DNA from: Cyrtodaria siliqua
Lineage: Eukaryota; Mollusca; Bivalvia; Adapedonta; Hiatellidae
Direction: 5' to 3'
Assembly (NCBI GenBank): GCA_037043455.1
Contig: JAWPHD010000283.1
Location: 62,001 to 126,000 of the forward strand
DNA length: 64,000 nucleotides
Shown: positions 22,346 through 33,385 of the stretch, piece after piece
Position numbering within the stretch: the stretch's first letter is position 1
Layout of the letters: each line of letters begins with the position of its first letter
Translations under genes and position numbers: made by a program
The notes under the pieces: generated by a model
Database searches by the model: none
What the model was told of the DNA's origin: nothing
The model's input: the letters and a program-made list of their open reading frames with translations, nothing else

Positions 22346-23769
22346 GTTAGTATATGCTAGGTGTTACCTTTAAATACTACAACATATGTTCAGATTTTAA
22401 TTTTGTTTTCAGAAATATCGCCATGATATTTAGGTAAATACTTGTAAAATTTAAATAAGACTGTTGTTTCGAAAATTGTTTACAACTGTTTATACTTTCT
22501 CTTGTGCTAGCATCCTTTTAACCGTACTAGCGCCAAACAGACAAAGTTCTGCATTCTGTTATTAAATTGTTGACAGTTCTATATATTAAATTGTATACTT
22601 TATATATTATTTCATGGCAGGTGGAGACCGTTCCTCTTATGAAGGTGAGTGCTATGTCTGTTATCACGATGTTTGTAATTTAGAAAGCATAGATCGATAC
22701 AGCTTGATCATTAAATTGTAAAGCCTAACATTAGTTTGAAGTATGTTCACAGTTTGTGTTGAGTAGGCGGCCTACACTCTTAAGACTGAGATGCTGGGGA
22801 TTTTTGAAATAATATGTTTAACCGTACCTTCTGCGGCGTGATGTAAACTAAATTAAACTGAAACTAGGATAATATAACGAAAATATGAAAATAATCATTT
22901 CATTTATATATATTTATTCAGTAATATTATCCAGAGTGTCTATTCAAAGTAACCAGTTTCTACAACACTGCCAAACGATAAGTGTTTTTTTTTAAAGAGT
23001 TTTATTTAAACTGCCGTGTATTTTAGTGTTTTTTGTTTCGTATTTGTTATTTTCGTGTTTGTGTACCCCTCATGAAGGCATAAAGCTGAAAGCGCTTGGG
23101 TTTGTATAAACTGTAGCACTGTATAAATGTTTTTTTCCCCCATCTATTTATTCAGTAATATATATGCGAACATACTGCCTATTTAGCGTAAACATGCTAT
23201 GTTGTATACACAATAGAGCTGCTTTAGTGGGCATCACATTTTCGAAATGCGTGTAAAACCTTGTCGATATCCGCTTGTGATACGATATTCATTTTATTAA
23301 ACAATATCCAAGCATTAATTATCGATTGTCTTTGTACAAATACATAATCTTAAACGTGTTCTTGCTACGTCGTCCATTTGAGAATAGTTGTACAAATGAC
23401 GTCTCCTTACGATGTATGTCTATGAAAGTATACCGGTAAAGTATGGTTTGTGTAAGTGCGTTTTGATATCTGGAATTGTTCATAATTATGACAGAAGGTT
23501 AACAATGCTTCTGTTAAAAGACATACTCCACACAATTAATGTAAAAGAACAGCATAGACCATTTGATTATCTCTTAAAATTACTTGCCTACTATCTTCCT
23601 AAAAAGTGTCTTTTTTTGGCGTTTACACATTTCATTTCCATTTCGCATTACAATTTCAGATATACGAAATAGACAAGCATTTCAGTTTTAATTTTGGAAA
23701 TATTTTCTGTACCCTTCTAAATCCGTGTTTAAGCATTTATGAACAACGAATTTTGATAAAAAAATATGC
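22346..23769. other. Mostly unassigned; one short exon candidate inside
   Basis: AT-rich sequence. A GAAAGCGCTTGG string near 23087 recalls tails of Penelope-like elements. An 86-codon frame at 23412-23672 has no recognisable domain and is not called. Confidence 0.45.
22621..22644 (+). CDS. Candidate 24-nt microexon (GGDRSSYE), unknown gene
   Basis: Flanked by TTTCATGGCAG and GTGAGT. It is symmetric phase 1: joined to the exon at 20005 it reads G-G-D-R-S-S-Y-E and leaves one base. It resembles the 30-nt exon at 38656-38685 (both begin GTGGAGAC and read GGDRS). The recurrence of similar sequence between splice signals is the main support. Whether it is transcribed is unknown. Confidence 0.4.
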
Positions 23770-23880
23770 ATTGTAATTAATGATTATATTTCAATATGCA
23801 TGCACATGTTTATTATAACAATAATGATTAAGGTATGTTTAGCTCGCTGTCCAACTCCTTTATGAAAAATAGATGTTGAC
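23770..23880. repeat. Segmental duplicate A, left part
   Basis: Aligns with 35404-35514 (ATTGTAATTAAT, TTTCAATATGCATGCA, CTGTCCAACTC). The alignment breaks where the Penelope-like element begins and resumes at 25405. Confidence 0.75.
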
Positions 23881-24883
23881 CGCTAGAGAAAATACTACAT
23901 CTTTGGCATGTAATAGTATAAAAGCGTTTTTTACTAACGGCAGTTTAGACAATTATACTATGTGGACTTGCTATGAAGTTTGTGAAGCACTCATCTTCCT
24001 ATTAGATAATATTTTCGTCAGGTATGGAACCACCGTTTATAGACAAATTGTTGGTATCCCTATGGGTACGAACTGTACTCCACTTGTAGCAGGTTTGTTC
24101 TTATTTTGCTATGAAAGGGATTTCATGTTGAGCCTTTCACCAGGTACCCAGGCAGATGTTATTGAAGCCTTTAATGACACCTCTCGGTATCTGGATGGCA
24201 TATTGAACATTGACAACCCTTTCTTTCCAACTATGGTTAATTATATTTATCCTAAAGAACTTCAGCTTAACAAAGCTAATATATCTGATAATAATGCTTC
24301 TTTTCTTGATTTAGATCTCTCAATTGAAAATGGTAAAATAATTAGCAAAATCTATGACAAAAGAGATGATTTTAATTTTGACATTGTTAATTATCCCCAC
24401 ATGGATGGGGATGTTCCCCGAGCAACTTCTTATGGGGTGTATCTGTCTCAACTTATTCGTTTATCTAGAGCTTGGACTCGAGTTGAGGACTTTAATATTC
24501 GTAATCTTTGTATAACTAAAAAGTTACTCAATCAGGGTTACCGTTACCGTAAACTTCGTAAAACCTTTGCAAATTTTATTATCGTAACCCTGATCTTCTT
24601 TCCAAATATAAAAGTAATTTAAGGACTCTTCTGCGACAAGGACTATCACAACTTGACTTCTATGGTGATGTGATTTATAAACTTCGTAAGATTATAGGTC
24701 ATGATCACTTTCATACTATCTTTGTTAAACTTGTTAAAAAGTTTATCAAAAGAGGTTATTACCCTATCATTTTGCAACGTACTGCATGCTTGGTGGTGGA
24801 CCCTATTACAGTTCGCCACTTTGCTTTCCTCTTTAATTATACGATGACCAGACAGGCTTTGGACCCTATGATGACGCCTACCT
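23873..24883 (+). pseudogene. Penelope-like reverse transcriptase fragment
   Basis: Residues 60-90 of the open frame carry VGIPMGTNCTPLVAGLF, a reverse-transcriptase palm motif of the kind seen in Penelope-like elements. Next come LDLDLSIENGKI, KIYDKRDDFNFDIVNYP and DVPRATSYGVYLSQLIRL. The catalytic box reads RYLDG, so the second aspartate of the expected YLDD is lost; the minus-strand copy at 42208-42223 still reads YLDD. The frame ends at 24622, and the continuation (GLSQLDFYGDVIYKL, RTACLVVDPI) is in another frame, so there is a frameshift near 24570-24620. The N-terminal half is missing and no GIY-YIG endonuclease was seen. Assignment to Penelope-like elements is by motif; a close relative is possible. 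Confidence 0.8.
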
Positions 24884-25404
24884 AAAGCCCATTGGGACGG
24901 TGGCGTTTGATGTTTGTCCATGATCTTTCTTGTCGTGCCCTTAATGGTTTATTCTCTTACTGCTCTGGCTTCTGCAAAGTCATTGAATACCTTCATTGTG
25001 GCATTCTAGGCTATTGTTTTTTTTGTATTATATTTACACGAGCATATTTGTGTTTTACTTATATTGCCTATTGATGCTGCCTTGTTGGTTAGAGATTAGA
25101 TCATGGCGGGGATTTCTTTATTTACACTGTCCTGTTTTAATGGGATGACAGTATGGTAAGTGTGAGGTTTGGTGCACCCTAGAACCGGTTTAAGCCCCCA
25201 GTGGCCTACTTTGCCACTGACCGTTCCAAGGCGGTAGCCCTATTGTCAACCCTTTTGTGTTTGTGATGTCGTTTGCATTTATTATTGCTTTTGCCTTCTT
25301 GTTTGTCTGTTTGCGTGTTTGTTTCTGTGTTTTGTGGTTGACTGTTTGACTGTCCTCCTTGAATGATACTTTCCCTGTCCGATATTTTTATATTTCTTTT
25401 CACC
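23881..25404 (+). mobile_element. Penelope-like retroelement, 5'-truncated copy
   Basis: A retroelement fragment with the C-terminal part of a reverse transcriptase and its 3' tail. Its limits are set by the uninterrupted paralogous site near 35514. The tail holds a small hairpin (AGTGGC and GCCACT near 25199-25217) and the GCGGTAGCCCTATTGTCAACCC block seen in the other copies. Related copies are at 19187-19785 (plus) and 41400-42590 (minus). Confidence 0.8.
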
Positions 25405-26361
25405 TAAAGTTGAAATGTTAACGCATCTGAGTATTAAAGGAAATGGAATCAGTATACAGTCAAACGAATCTTTATTACTGAGAGTTCTAAATAACTTGGA
25501 TAATGTATAAATAATTATAATAAGCGGGTTATAAACAAAGACGATATCTGAGTTTGAAGGTTCTGCTGAAACGGATATGGATGCCGCCAATTTGAGAGCT
25601 TTGTCGTCATAGTTTTAAATCACTATATATGGATACATATATGTGATTATTTACTTATTTATAGAAAAACATAGCAGTAACAATATACAAATTAATTGAA
25701 TAATGGCCATCAAAGTTCTCAAAATGAAGGCTGCCATATCCATTTTAACAACTTTCAAATGGTCATATCTTCGTTGTTTATCATCCATTTCACCTTGCTG
25801 CATTTGTCTTCAGAATTCTTCATAATAAAGTTTGTTTGAATGTTTGCCTATATACCCATCAATAGTAGTGTTTTGATGTTTCGTAAATATGTTCTCTCTC
25901 TACTTATCCGCTCAAACCCGTGTTCTAATCACCTCCGTCCTCTTCCATATGAGCTTGACAATGTGAATGAACCCGGTAGATGAGACTGGTTGTAGGTGTG
26001 GCCCTTTTATAGTATAGAATTTGTCCGATTATAATTCATTATATGAAAATTTAACTGTTTTATAGTTATATCATAAGTTATGATAGGTATAGTAATTTTA
26101 TTCATATGGTATGTCATCTGATTGTAACGTGTGCTAGTTATATCATATTATATGACGTATAAAGTATTACTTCTACCCAGGACAATGGGGTGGTCTGTCT
26201 CTAACACAATAATATGGCCTAGAAAATGATATAAATTAGGTAAGGTAAAAGTAAAACACCATTCAAACACATGAATTCTTACCATAGTGTATGTCAGTTA
26301 TATTAATATATGAATTGGCATCTGAGGATGGTAATTTATGATAGCTATATTATGTTTAACC
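25405..26361. repeat. Segmental duplicate A, right part
   Basis: Colinear with 35535-36760. Shared blocks include GTATTAAAG, GAAGGTTCTG, CAAATGGTCATATCTTC, GAGCTTGACAATGTGAAT or its variant, GTCCGATTATAATTCAT, AACACCATTCAAACACATGA and ATCTGAGGATGGTAATT. The last 300 bases contain degenerate ATGATAG/TATATCAT repeats that are expanded further at 36.5-37.9 kb. Confidence 0.8.
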
Positions 26362-26968
26362 ATGATGCACATAATGACAAAATTACCAAAGTCAAGGTCA
26401 TATATTTCGTTTTACTCCGAACACCTAACCTTGGTTAGGTAAGTCAAGGTTAGGTAAGTTGACCTCAGTTAACTGTATCTGATTCCCTCATTTTCTTTGT
26501 TTTATACTTGGTCATATATATTGTTTGCATTGTTGGACATGACTAAACGACAAAAATTACCAAGGTCAACGTCAAAATTTGCCTATTTTCGCCAAACTTA
26601 ACCTTGGTTAGGTAACTTAACCTCAGTTAACTTTATGTGATTGCCTAACTTAATGTATTTGATACTTGGGCATATGTATTGTTGGCACTGGTGGACATCA
26701 AATTTCCAAGGTCAAGGTCACATTTGGCGCTATTTTCCCCAAACTTAACCTTGGTTAGGTAACATAACCTCAGTTAACTTTATGTGTCTGTCTCACGTTA
26801 TGTCTTTGATACTTGGTCATATGTATTGTTGGCATTGGTGGACATCACTGCATGACAAAAATTACCAAGGTCAAGGTCAAATTTTGCGTTATTTTCCCCA
26901 AACTTAACGTTGGTTAGGTAACTCACCCTCATTTAATGTTATGTGACTGTCTCACGTTATGTCTTTGA

Positions 26969-26973
<5 letters not shown>
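26362..26973. repeat. Third tandem array, left part
   Basis: Three to four units of 155-180 bases with AAACTTAACCTTGGTTAGG, CAGTTAACTTTATGTGA, GTCTTTGATACTTGGTCATA, GGTGGACATC and TACCAAGGTCAAGGTCA. It is interrupted by the LINE at GTCTTTGATACTT and resumes at 33386. Confidence 0.9.
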
Positions 26974-27011
<38 letters not shown>

Positions 27012-27037
27012 AGCCGTCTTTTGACGACCCGTTTAAT

Positions 27038-27071
27038 CTCCCCGTCAATAGGTGGAGCAAGGGTCGGGGAG
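27038..27071 (-). other. 3'-terminal hairpin of the LINE
   Basis: CTCCCCG (27038-27044) and CGGGGAG (27065-27071) form a 7-bp stem with a 20-base loop, 27 bases from the poly(A) tail. A related LINE copy has TTCTCCCCG and CGGGGAGAA at the equivalent place (38810-38847). Some LINE clades use a 3' stem-loop as the recognition site for reverse transcription; that this one does so is inference. Confidence 0.6.
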
Positions 27072-27568
27072 GACCATCCCTTGCCACACCTTACAATATT
27101 TTACAGCATGTAATATTCATTTACTAAACACATATATATATATATTTACAATTCAGCATCATAAAATGATATAAGAGTATTACAGAATAGATACATGTAT
27201 TAGATGGTTGAGGCAGGGGAGATGTTATTTTGAGGGGAGAAAATCATTTAAAGCAACAAAAAAAAAGAAAGAGAAAAACTCTTTAAACTACTTTTGATTG
27301 CCGTCCACTAGCCCATCTAATTATAAAGTTGTATACATTACTGTTTATATAACCATATTTATATATTTAATATATATACATGTATATACATACATACACA
27401 TACACACATATATACACATATATACACAACTGTCAGTGTCTTGGTTTATTGTAAGAATTCATAGGGGTGGATGGATAAAAAGATAGGCTAGATTAATTTA
27501 AAATGGTTTTAAAATTGCTCCATGTATTTTCAAAACTTTCTAGTTGATTGTTTCTGATTGCGATTTGT

Positions 27569-30500
27569 TTATGCGTTTCGTATAAATAACGAAGTCTGTA
27601 TATCATTGGAGTAACAGAGAGCGTTGTTTTTAAGTCGTTTTGAAGAAAATATGTAATATTTAATTTCTAAGATAATTTGTAGCTCTACAGTTGATTGTTC
27701 TTTACCTATGTTAAAAATAAATGCATGCTCTAATAGCTTCAGATTTATATTTTTTGATAAGCAGAGTGTATTTATCTGTGTTAAAAAGGTCTGAGTTGAA
27801 GGGCAGGTCCACAACATATGGACAATAGTCTCATCCTCGTGGCTGTAGTGACAATAAGGGTTTTCTGCTTTTTTTATTTTGTGCAGATAATGCTGTGTTG
27901 AAAGAAGCCGATGATTAATCCGTGTTTGAAACCATTGTAGTATTGTGCTAGTAGTTATTTTGAAAGGGGATGAGTAAATGTTTTTCCATGCTTCTGTATT
28001 AATATCATACATCTGTTCCCATTTAGCTTTTGAAGTTGGACTTTCATTATTTCTGTTAAGAATAGAGTACATATCAGTGCAACCTTTCTTGTTTTTGATG
28101 AGTGGTTTAATATTCGCAGGTAGAATTGGGTTTTCTATTTTTTTAATTGTAAAATTGTGTAACTTTTTTTTAAATGTTTTAATGGCAGCTATTACGCCTT
28201 CATAAATAAGAAAATTTGTTTTGATACCGGTATTTTCTTCAAGCTCAGTTAAAGAGTAAAAATCACCATTTTCCTTGATAAGGTCATTTATAAACCTGAT
28301 GCCATTCATATACCATGTTTTATTAAAGAAAGGCTTAGAGCCAATCAGAATATTATTATTATAGAACAGTGGGGTTGACCCAAATTCTTCTGGTGAGTTA
28401 GGTATACTATACTCAATAAGTTTAGCATATGAATTTAACACATCGATCCAGAAACTGTTTTTCATTTTTTTTATTAATGTTTCACAGTATTCATTACCGA
28501 AAGATGTTAATTTTTTAATGTCTATTATGTTTTCAACAAGCTGCTTCCAAGTCCCCTCATTAGTTATGAGTCTTCTTAACCAGGTTGATTTAAGACTAAG
28601 TATGAAAGCTTTCAGATTTATCATTTTGAGACCGCCCTCAGAATATTGTTTAACTATAACTGTTTTTTTAATTTTTGCAGGCCCTTCCCATAAAAAATCA
28701 TAAAATATGTTATTAATTTTTGCGATTATGTTTTCATTTGGGTTTGGAAGAGATATAAAGATATGATTTAAAATAGGAAGTAACAGTGTTTTTATAACCG
28801 TGATTTTACCAAGTGGCGTTAAATATCTTCGCTTCCATATCTTTACTGTATTTTGGATTTTTAAAATCTTATCATTATAGTTTAATTCTATCATTTTACC
28901 TAAGTTGACATTAAAATGTATTCCTAGTAGCTTAAAATTATCTTTTCCCCAGGTAAGTTTCAATTTTTGTTTTGATTGTATCGGAACTGTATTTTTTCTT
29001 CCCTATCCATACCACTTGTGTTTTGTCGAAATTTAAGTTTAATCCAGAATATTTAGAATATTTATGTAGTTCTGATAGTGTTTCATTCAGGGATGTATCA
29101 GATCCATCCAAAAGGACAGATGTATCGTCTGCATATTGTGAAAGTTTAATTTCTACATTCTCTATAGTAATACCTTTAATCTTTTTATTATTCCTTATCC
29201 TAATCGCCAATATTTCAGCGCACAAAATAAAAATATAAGGTGATAAGGGGTCCCCCTGACGGCAGCCCCTACCGATGTTGAAAAACGATGACAGGTTTCC
29301 CCCTTGATTAACAGCCAATTTGGCATTTTTATATAAAACCTTTATCCATGATATAAAACGTTCTCCAAAGTTAAAAAAATTAAGTACTTTAAATATAAAG
29401 GCCCAAGATAGAGAGTCGAAAGCTTTTTCAAAGTCAATCAAGAGAATTAAACCCGACAGATTATTTTCTTCTGCGTATTGCATAACATCATATATAAGTC
29501 TGGTATTTTCTCCTAAGTATCTTCCTGAGATAAAACCTGATTGATCTTTATTTATCAGCTTAATAAGTGTTGATTTAATTCTATTTGCAATAGATCCTGA
29601 GGCAATTTTATATGTACAATTAAGAAGGGAGATAGGCCTATAGTTTTTTACATGCAGTCTTGATTTATTTTCTTTTGGTATAACAGTTATTATTCCTTCT
29701 ATTTGAGTTATTGATAGTTCTCCCTTACTGAATCCATAATTTAAAGATCGTACTACAAAATGTCCTATTTGTCGCCAAAACACTTTAAAGAAATCGGCAC
29801 CGAAACCATCTGAACCAGGGCTACGGTTATTTTTCATTTTTTTAAGTGTTGCCAAGGCTTCTTCAAAAGATATAAGGCCTTCAAGATTAAATGATTCATT
29901 GTCTGTAAGTTTAGGTATATCAAAATCTTTCAAATCCTCTTCTAAATTTACGTTTCCTAGTTCATTGTCTTTGCTAGTATAAAGTTGTTCGTAAAAATGT
30001 TTAGTCTCATTTAAAATTTCATGTTGATCTGTTATGATTTCTCCATTTTCTTTTTCTATTTTGGGAATTATCTTTGAAGCGTAATTATGGGATTCTAAAT
30101 TGCAAAAAAATGAGGTTGGTTTTTCATCGTTTTCAATAATATTTGCTCTTGATCTGATTAGGTAGCCATTCATTTTTTGTTTTCTTAATATTCTTAATTC
30201 ATTTTTATATGTTTCTAATGTTTCTAAATTATTTGAAGACAGGTTATTTTCTAATGTTTCTATTTCGGCAATCAATTCTTTTTCTCTTTTATCTGTCATT
30301 TTTTTCTTGTAACTAGAATACGATATTGATTTACCCCGTAATTCCATGAGTAGTGTTTCGAGAAACAGTTGATCATTAATTAAAAATTGTAATTCATTAT
30401 TGGGGATATTATGAATGTTCTCCATATTGTAAATTGGGACTGCATACTGTAGTTTAATGTCCTGAATTTTTTTATTGATTGCGTTTAAATATTCAATATC

Positions 30501-31267
30501 ACTAAGAAGAGAATTATTATGTTTCCAAAGGGGTTTACCAGGTATAAATTGATTGAAATTCAATTTTAGAACGACCATTGAATGGTCTGAGCGGTAACTG
30601 GATTCAATGGTACACCTTTCTATTGAAGAAAACATATTTTCTGAAACTAGGAAAAAGTCGAGTCTGGCTTGTTTTAAAGGAGTTTTTTTTCTCCAAGTAT
30701 ACCGTTTTAGATGTGGGTGTAATTCTCTGAAAGGATCAATGAGGTTATACTCACATTTAATATCTAGAACCCGTTCTCGTGCCTTTTTGTTATTTACACT
30801 TTTGTAATTAGAGTAATCTAGGATTGGATCTTGAACGAAATTAAAGTCTCCACACATGATTAGGGTACTGTTTTTAAATTGTTCATATTTCAACAAAATA
30901 GTATCATAAAAACTAGGGGAATCATTATTTGGGCCATACAGATTGATAAGTGTAAAACGATTATTTTCAACTGTCATGTCAGCTATGAGAAAGTTACCTT
31001 CCTTATCTGTTATGTGAGAATGTACTTTATAATCTAAGTGTTTGTTAAAAAGTATCGCCACGCCTCTTGCGTTTGCAGTTCCTGAACTAAAAAGGCAATC
31101 ATTCCCCCACTGTGTACGAATAAAATTTTCAGTTGCTGTGGTAGAGTGAATATCCTGAAGGCAATATATGTGACCATTTTTACTTTTAGGTAGTTAAAAA
31201 CATCAATACGTTTTTCAACTGCACCAAGACCCTGACAATTAACTGACAATATGTTTATACTAGTCAT
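27569..31267 (-). pseudogene. LINE ORF2: endonuclease and reverse transcriptase
   Basis: About 1,230 codons, the usual size for L1/Tx1 ORF2. The N-terminus (MTSINILSVNCQGLG) is an APE-type endonuclease, with GDFNF, QARLDFFLVS and YRSDHS motifs. The reverse-transcriptase core has RSPGSDGF, YRPISLLN, LLIDFEKAFDSL, GCRQGDPLSPYIFIL and the catalytic YADD (about 29130). The C-terminal region has CHYSHEDETIVHMLWTC, a zinc-knuckle-like motif whose second cysteine is serine here; the copy at 47.2 kb has CSFC. Two frameshifts break it: one near 31190, inside the endonuclease, and one near 28960, shortly after the reverse-transcriptase core. The protein would nick DNA and copy its own RNA at the cut. 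This copy is probably inactive, although both lesions are single-base-type changes in runs of A. Confidence 0.92.
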
Positions 31268-31309
31268 AAGTGTTGATAAAAAAAGATGGGAATCGTAATG
31301 AGACAGCAA

Positions 31310-31889
31310 TCAGCAGTTGTAAAAAAGAGAAGTGCACAATTAACAAAACATTGTGCATTTTGTGAAAAATAGTTCTTTAAAAAATATATTTTTAACATAA
31401 ACTAAATAATTATACTCTATTATGGTGTTTTTGGTAATAATGGTAGTAATACCTTACTAGTATATATTTAGTAGCTAACTCCAAAGTATGTCATGCACTA
31501 TCGTATATCTCAGGAAGCAATAGATATAAATAAGCCTGTTATATAAAGGGAGTATTGCAAACATTACACAAAACATATTGGTAAATATAACTCAAGCAAA
31601 AAATTGCATAATTATTAAGATTATTATCCAAAAACAAATCGAAAAAAAACAGACAAAAAGCAAATCAAATTTATATAGTTCATTTTCATATCTTATCAGA
31701 TAGCTTTAGAAAAAGATAAAGCTTATGAATGGCAAAGATAGCATAAGTATGATAAGTAGATACATTTTTTTAAAGATCAATGTACTATTATGCATGTATC
31801 TCAAAAATTAGCACTATCATAATAACTTGTGCAACAAATATCACCTAAAGCAAATTATATCTCAAAAAGTAGTGCATAATTATAAAATA
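31310..31889. other. LINE 5' region, non-repetitive part
   Basis: AT-rich sequence between ORF2 and the 31-bp array, within the LINE as bounded by the target duplication. No ORF1 frame, zinc knuckle or coiled coil is visible. Confidence 0.5.
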
Positions 31890-33200
31890 TTGTATATCAT
31901 ATAGCAAAGCATATAAAGTATTATATTTCAGGTATCAAAGCATATAAAGTATTATATTTCTGGTATCAAAGTATGTAAAGTATTATATTTCAGGTAGCAA
32001 AGCATATAAAGTATTATATTTCAGGTAGCAAACCATATAAACGTATTATATTTCAGGTAGCAATGCAAGTGAAGTATATATATTTTAGGCAACAAATCAA
32101 ATGAAGTATTATATTTCAGGTATCAAAGCATGTAAAGTATGTATATTTCAGGCATCAAATCATATGAAGTATTATATTTCAGATAGCAAGGCATATACAG
32201 TATTATATTTCAGGTATCAAAGCATGTAAAGTATATATATTTCAGGCAACAAATCATATGAAGTATTATATTTCAGGCATCAGAGCATGTAAATTATGTA
32301 TATTTCCGGTAGCAAAGCATGTAACATATGTATATTTCAGGTAGCAAAGCGTATAAAGTATTTTATTTCAGGTATCAAAGCATGTAAAGTATTATATGAA
32401 GTATTATATCTCAAGTAGCAAGGTATATCAACTATTTATATCTCAGGTAGCAGAGCTTGTAAAGTATTATATCTCAGAAAGCAAAGCATAAAAGTATGTA
32501 TATTTCAGGGAGCAAATCCTATAAAGTATTATATCTCAGGTAGCAGAGCTTGTAAAGTATTATATCTCAGAAAGCAAAGCATAAAAGTATGTATATTTCA
32601 GGGAGCAGATCCTATAAAGTATTATATCTAATTAGTAATTCATATAAAAAAGTATTATCTCAGGTAGCAAATCATACAAAGTATTTTATTTCAGGTAGCT
32701 AAGCATAGTAACTAATATGTCTCAGGTAGAAAGGCATATGAAGTATTATATCATGTCCTATAGCGTTTGAATATCACAGGTAACCATACACAGTATTATA
32801 TCTCAGATAACAAACAATCTAAAACATTATATTTCAGGTTGCAAAATGTAAAAAGTATGTATATATCTCAGGTAGCAAAGCATATAAAGTCTTAGATCTC
32901 AGGCAGGAAAGCACACAATGTAAGTAGATCTCGGGCGCCAAAACTTATAAAGTATATATATCTCCAGTAGGAACCATTTAAGGTATGTATATCTCGGACA
33001 GTGGACACATTAAGTATGTATATCCCGGACTAAAGCATAGTAATTAAGTTAAGGAAGTTGAATTAGGTATGTACATCTAAGGTAGGAAAACCATTAAAAT
33101 AGGTATAGCAACCAAATAGAATATGTATTTCTCAGACAACAAACACATAAAGTATGCATATAACACAAACTATTTATCTCTGATAATAAACAAGTGTAAC
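31890..33200. repeat. Array of about 31-bp units in the LINE 5' region
   Basis: About 40 variable units of the type AGCAAAGCATATAAAGTATT followed by ATATTTCAGGT, degenerating toward 33.2 kb. The array lies between the target duplications and directly upstream of ORF2. It may therefore be a 5' UTR monomer array like those that drive some L1 elements. No such array is seen 5' of the related fragment at 42.6 kb. Confidence 0.8.
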
Positions 33201-33385
33201 TAGAATTATCTCAGAAAGTAGCATAATCAAAAAGAAGCAGATTTTATCTGAAATAAAAAATTATGTTATTGTTTACATAGTATATATATACATACAGACC
33301 AGTATAGGTCACGACCTATTAAAGCATGTGTAATCCATTTAATCCGTAAGTAGTTCATAATGTATTTTTCCTTCTATAAATCCCA

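Larger units (their letters stand above)
26974..33385 (-). mobile_element. L1/Tx1-type LINE, about 6.4 kb, with poly(A) tail
   Basis: Inserted on the minus strand into the third tandem array. The 3' end is an unbroken run of T on the plus strand ending at 27010. GTCTTTGATACTT is present at 26961-26973 and 33386-33398 and acts as a 13-base target-site duplication. The array unit contains this word, so loss or gain of a whole unit cannot be excluded. Parts, 5' to 3' on the minus strand: a 5' region of about 2.1 kb containing the 31-bp array, ORF2 (31267-27569), and a 3' UTR of about 0.55 kb with a terminal hairpin. No ORF1 was found. The long poly(A) and only two obvious frameshifts suggest a fairly young insertion. 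Confidence 0.9.

Noticed and set aside
22401..22440. Possible microexon between TTTTCAG and GTAAAT
   Set aside because: In the phase used by the neighbouring candidates it contains a stop, and no paralogue keeps it.
23412..23672. 86-codon frame
   Set aside because: No recognisable domain, no conserved copy at the paralogous locus, AT-rich composition.
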